Shown here: piece after piece, positions 5,291-7,124 of the stretch
Layout of the letters: every line of letters begins with the position of its first letter
Numbering within the stretch: position 1 is the stretch's first letter
DNA from: Caulobacteraceae bacterium
GTDB taxonomy: Bacteria; Pseudomonadota; Alphaproteobacteria; Caulobacterales; Caulobacteraceae
DNA length: 7,124 nucleotides
NCBI GenBank assembly: GCA_028291305.1
Contig: JAQGII010000255.1
Location: 1-7,124, forward strand
Reading direction: 5' to 3'
Translations under genes and position numbers: made by a program
Notes under the pieces: generated by a model
Told to the model about the DNA's origin: nothing
The model's input: only the letters and a program-made list of their open reading frames with translations
Databases searched by the model: none

Positions 5291-6160
5291 ATGTCCGAAA
5301 GCAGCCTGGAGAAGATGCTCAGCGTCCTCGAGTTCGTCGAGGAGCGCGGTCAGGTCTCCAGCATGGATGAGATGTTGGAAGGTTTGGCGCTGACGCGCTC
5401 GACCCTCTATCGCTACGTCCGCTCGCTGACCGATTTCGGCCTGCTGGCGACCAGCCCGGGGACCGGATACACCCTGGGCCCGCGCATCATCGAGCTGGAT
5501 TACAAGATCCGCGTGCGCGACCCGATCATCCTGGCCAGCCATCCGCTGATGACCCAGCTGGTGCAGACGGCCCCGGGCATCGCCCTGCTGTGCCGCCGCT
5601 ACCGCGACAAGGTGCTGTGCGTGCACCAGGTGCGCGGCGCCGTGGGCTTCGTCTCCACCTACGAGCGGGGCCGGGTGCGGCCCCTGCTGAAGGGCGCCGC
5701 CTCGCGCGTGATCCTGGCCAACCTGCCGACCCCCCAGATCGCCAAGCTCTACCATGCCGATCCGGAGGGCTTCGCCGAGGCCCAGCTGGGCGACTCACTG
5801 AAGGTCGTCCGCGCCACCCTGCGCGCCATCCGCCAGCAGGGCTGGGAGAGTTCCGAGAGCCAGGTGGTGTCCGGCGTGACCGGGATCGCCGCGCCGATCT
5901 TCGACGAAGGCGACCATGTCATGGGCAGCCTCAGCCTGACGGTGGGACGCACCGGCCTGAGCCCCCTGGAGGTGTCGGAAATCGCCACCCGCGTGGCCTT
6001 CTGCGCCCAGGTGGTGTCCAGCGCCCTGTCGGCCCAGGAAGTCGGAGGACTGTGGCTGAACGACCCGGCCGCCAACCCCGATGCCGAGGCGGCTTCGCCG
6101 CGGGTCGAGGCGACGCCGCCTCCGGTCGCCGCCCGGCGGCGCGGCAAGCGAGCCGGTTAG
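5291..6160 (+). CDS. IclR-family transcriptional regulator
   Basis: This encodes 289 residues. The N-terminal winged helix-turn-helix runs from about residue 5 to 65, with LTRSTLYRYVRSLTDFGLL (34-52) as the helix-turn-helix and recognition helix and TSPGTGYTLGP (54-64) as the wing. The IclR effector-binding domain follows, from about residue 85 to 255. The last 35 residues or so are rich in Ala, Pro and Arg and look disordered; such a tail is longer than usual for the family. The ATG at 5291 is chosen because the helix-turn-helix begins directly after it. The open frame extends upstream but lacks any start with a better site, and the ribosome binding site here is weak. IclR proteins commonly control catabolic operons by binding small aromatic or carboxylic ligands. 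Its target is not obvious, and the neighbouring gene on the other strand is a secreted protein, not an enzyme of known pathway. Confidence 0.92.
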   Translation: MSESSLEKMLSVLEFVEERGQVSSMDEMLEGLALTRSTLYRYVRSLTDFGLLATSPGTGYTLGPRIIELDYKIRVRDPIILASHPLMTQLVQTAPGIALLCRRYRDKVLCVHQVRGAVGFVSTYERGRVRPLLKGAASRVILANLPTPQIAKLYHADPEGFAEAQLGDSLKVVRATLRAIRQQGWESSESQVVSGVTGIAAPIFDEGDHVMGSLSLTVGRTGLSPLEVSEIATRVAFCAQVVSSALSAQEVGGLWLNDPAANPDAEAASPRVEATPPPVAARRRGKRAG

Positions 6161-6209
6161 GCTGGCCGCGGCCTGAAGGCGGCGAACCCGCAGCCTCGCC
6201 GGACGTCTG

Positions 6210-6228
6210 TCCCGCATGGTGGGATTTT
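6210..6228 (+). terminator. Weak intrinsic terminator after iclR
   Basis: TCCCGC-ATG-GTGGGA folds into a six-pair stem (one G-T wobble) with a three-base loop, followed by TTTT. It lies 50 bases past the iclR stop, in the 84-base gap between the convergent genes. The stem and U-run are short, so termination strength is uncertain. Confidence 0.4.
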
Positions 6229-6244
6229 GTGATCCGGCCCTGCT

Positions 6245-7108
6245 CTACTTGGGCTTGGTCCTGGCCACGGTCCTGGCCGCGGCCTGGGCCCCGTCGCGAG
6301 GCTTGCCGTCGATGGTCACCATGCCGTTGACCACCTTGTTCCGGTTCCCGTCCAGGCAGATGTATTCCATCACCTCGTCGCCCGGCGCGGCGCGGCGATA
6401 GGTCACGCGCTCTTCCCAGGGGTGGCTGAAGGTCCCCGGGTCGTCGATGGTGATCCTGTCTTCCCACTGGTCCTTGTTGAGCATGCGGATGCGTTCGACG
6501 ATGTGCAGCTTGTCGGTGTGGGGCGCGCCCAGCATGTCGAAGGTGGTCTTGTCCGACAGGCCGGTGGTGTCCACCACCATGGTGTCGCCTTCCCAACGGC
6601 CGACGCTGTCGCCCATGTAGTTGGGCGTGATGTCGTCGGGCGGCAGGTGGCCGCGGTCCAGGTGGATGATGCGGTAGTTGCGCTGCAGCTCGTGCACGAA
6701 AGCGAAATCGCGGGCGGATTGGAAGATCTCCACCGGATAGGTGGCCGCCGTCATCATCTGCGGCATGCCGTGCGGCAGGCAGAAGGTGGGGCCGCCGGCG
6801 AAGGTGTGGCCCTTCTTCTCCTCCTCGATGTTCTTGTCGTAGATCTTCTGCGCCCAGGGCAGGAAGGGCGCCGGATTGCCGTTCGCGTCATGCAGGATGC
6901 GTCGCTGGATCGGGGCGCCGCTGCCGACGTAGTGTTCGATCATCCACACCCCGCTCATGTCCACGCCGGGCGCCTTGAGGTCGAAGGCGGCGGCGGCCTG
7001 CGCCTGAGCCGTCGCCGACGGCGCGGCCGCCAGGGCCTGGAGGACGATCGCCGCGCCGAGCGCCGTGATCTGGGGGCGGATTTTGCGGCTGGACTGTAGC
7101 GCGCTCAT
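6245..7108 (-). CDS. Secreted protein of an uncharacterised family common in soil bacteria
   Basis: This encodes 287 residues. The signal peptide covers residues 1-34 (hydrophobic 14-30, cleavage at ATA-QA), so the protein acts outside the cytoplasm. Conserved-looking blocks are DMSGVW (50-55), CLPHGMPQMM (110-119), YMGDSVGRWEGDTMVVDTTG (164-183), DDPGTFSHPW in the C-terminal third, and EYICLDGN near the end. This set, above all the RWEGDT-VVDT block, I recognise from a family of secreted proteins abundant in Acidobacteria and some Proteobacteria and usually left without function. C110 and the Cys of EYICLDGN may pair. The start at 7108 is supported by AGGAG about nine bases upstream, at the right edge of the window. 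The tail after about residue 270 is Ala, Arg and Lys rich. It converges with iclR, so regulation by that protein is only a possibility. The promoter lies beyond the window. Confidence 0.83.
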   Translation of the reverse strand: MSALQSSRKIRPQITALGAAIVLQALAAAPSATAQAQAAAAFDLKAPGVDMSGVWMIEHYVGSGAPIQRRILHDANGNPAPFLPWAQKIYDKNIEEEKKGHTFAGGPTFCLPHGMPQMMTAATYPVEIFQSARDFAFVHELQRNYRIIHLDRGHLPPDDITPNYMGDSVGRWEGDTMVVDTTGLSDKTTFDMLGAPHTDKLHIVERIRMLNKDQWEDRITIDDPGTFSHPWEERVTYRRAAPGDEVMEYICLDGNRNKVVNGMVTIDGKPRDGAQAAARTVARTKPK

Positions 7109-7124
7109 GCGGGCGTTCTCCTCC

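Overview
The window is very GC-rich with tightly packed genes, and its ORFs strongly prefer G or C at the third codon position. The gene content (a cytochrome c'-like and cytochrome b561 pair, IclR and MarR regulators, an orphan secreted protein of a family common in soil bacteria) fits an alphaproteobacterium. Caulobacterales such as Phenylobacterium or Caulobacter is my best guess. That placement is inference from protein flavour and composition, not from a marker gene. I see no RNA genes, mobile elements or CRISPR array.

Layout. (1) Positions 1-876, minus strand: a two-gene redox unit, a secreted c-type cytochrome of cytochrome c' type followed by a cytochrome b561-type membrane protein that runs off the left edge. 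The two genes overlap by 4 bases (ATGA). (2) Positions 1027-2286, plus strand, divergent from the redox pair: an ArsB-family membrane transporter with no other ars gene in view. (3) Positions 2287-2639, plus strand: an AT-richer regulatory region with a perfect palindrome, then a gene for a 42-residue single-pass membrane protein with a very strong ribosome binding site. (4) Positions 2614-5067, minus strand: a three-gene operon, marR regulator - small secreted protein - ClC chloride/proton antiporter. The marR-to-secreted-protein gap is 25 bases and the secreted-protein-to-clc junction is a GTGA overlap. (5) Positions 5291-6160, plus strand: an IclR-family regulator. (6) Positions 6245-7108, minus strand, convergent with iclR: a secreted protein of unknown function.

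The main find is a shared operator. The palindrome in front of the 42-residue membrane protein (2398-2410) and the one in the marR promoter (5109-5123) match at 14 of 16 aligned positions (ATCACxCTxTGATATA). Both overlap good -10 elements. The simplest reading is that the MarR protein represses its own operon and also the small membrane protein gene, which lies at the far end of that operon and is transcribed towards it. This would make a compact, locally wired module: regulator, secreted protein, ClC antiporter and a tiny membrane protein. The marR operator also overlaps an extended -10 facing the iclR gene, so iclR may belong to the same switch. Function is not shown by the sequence. A chloride, acid or membrane-stress response is only a guess from the ClC gene.
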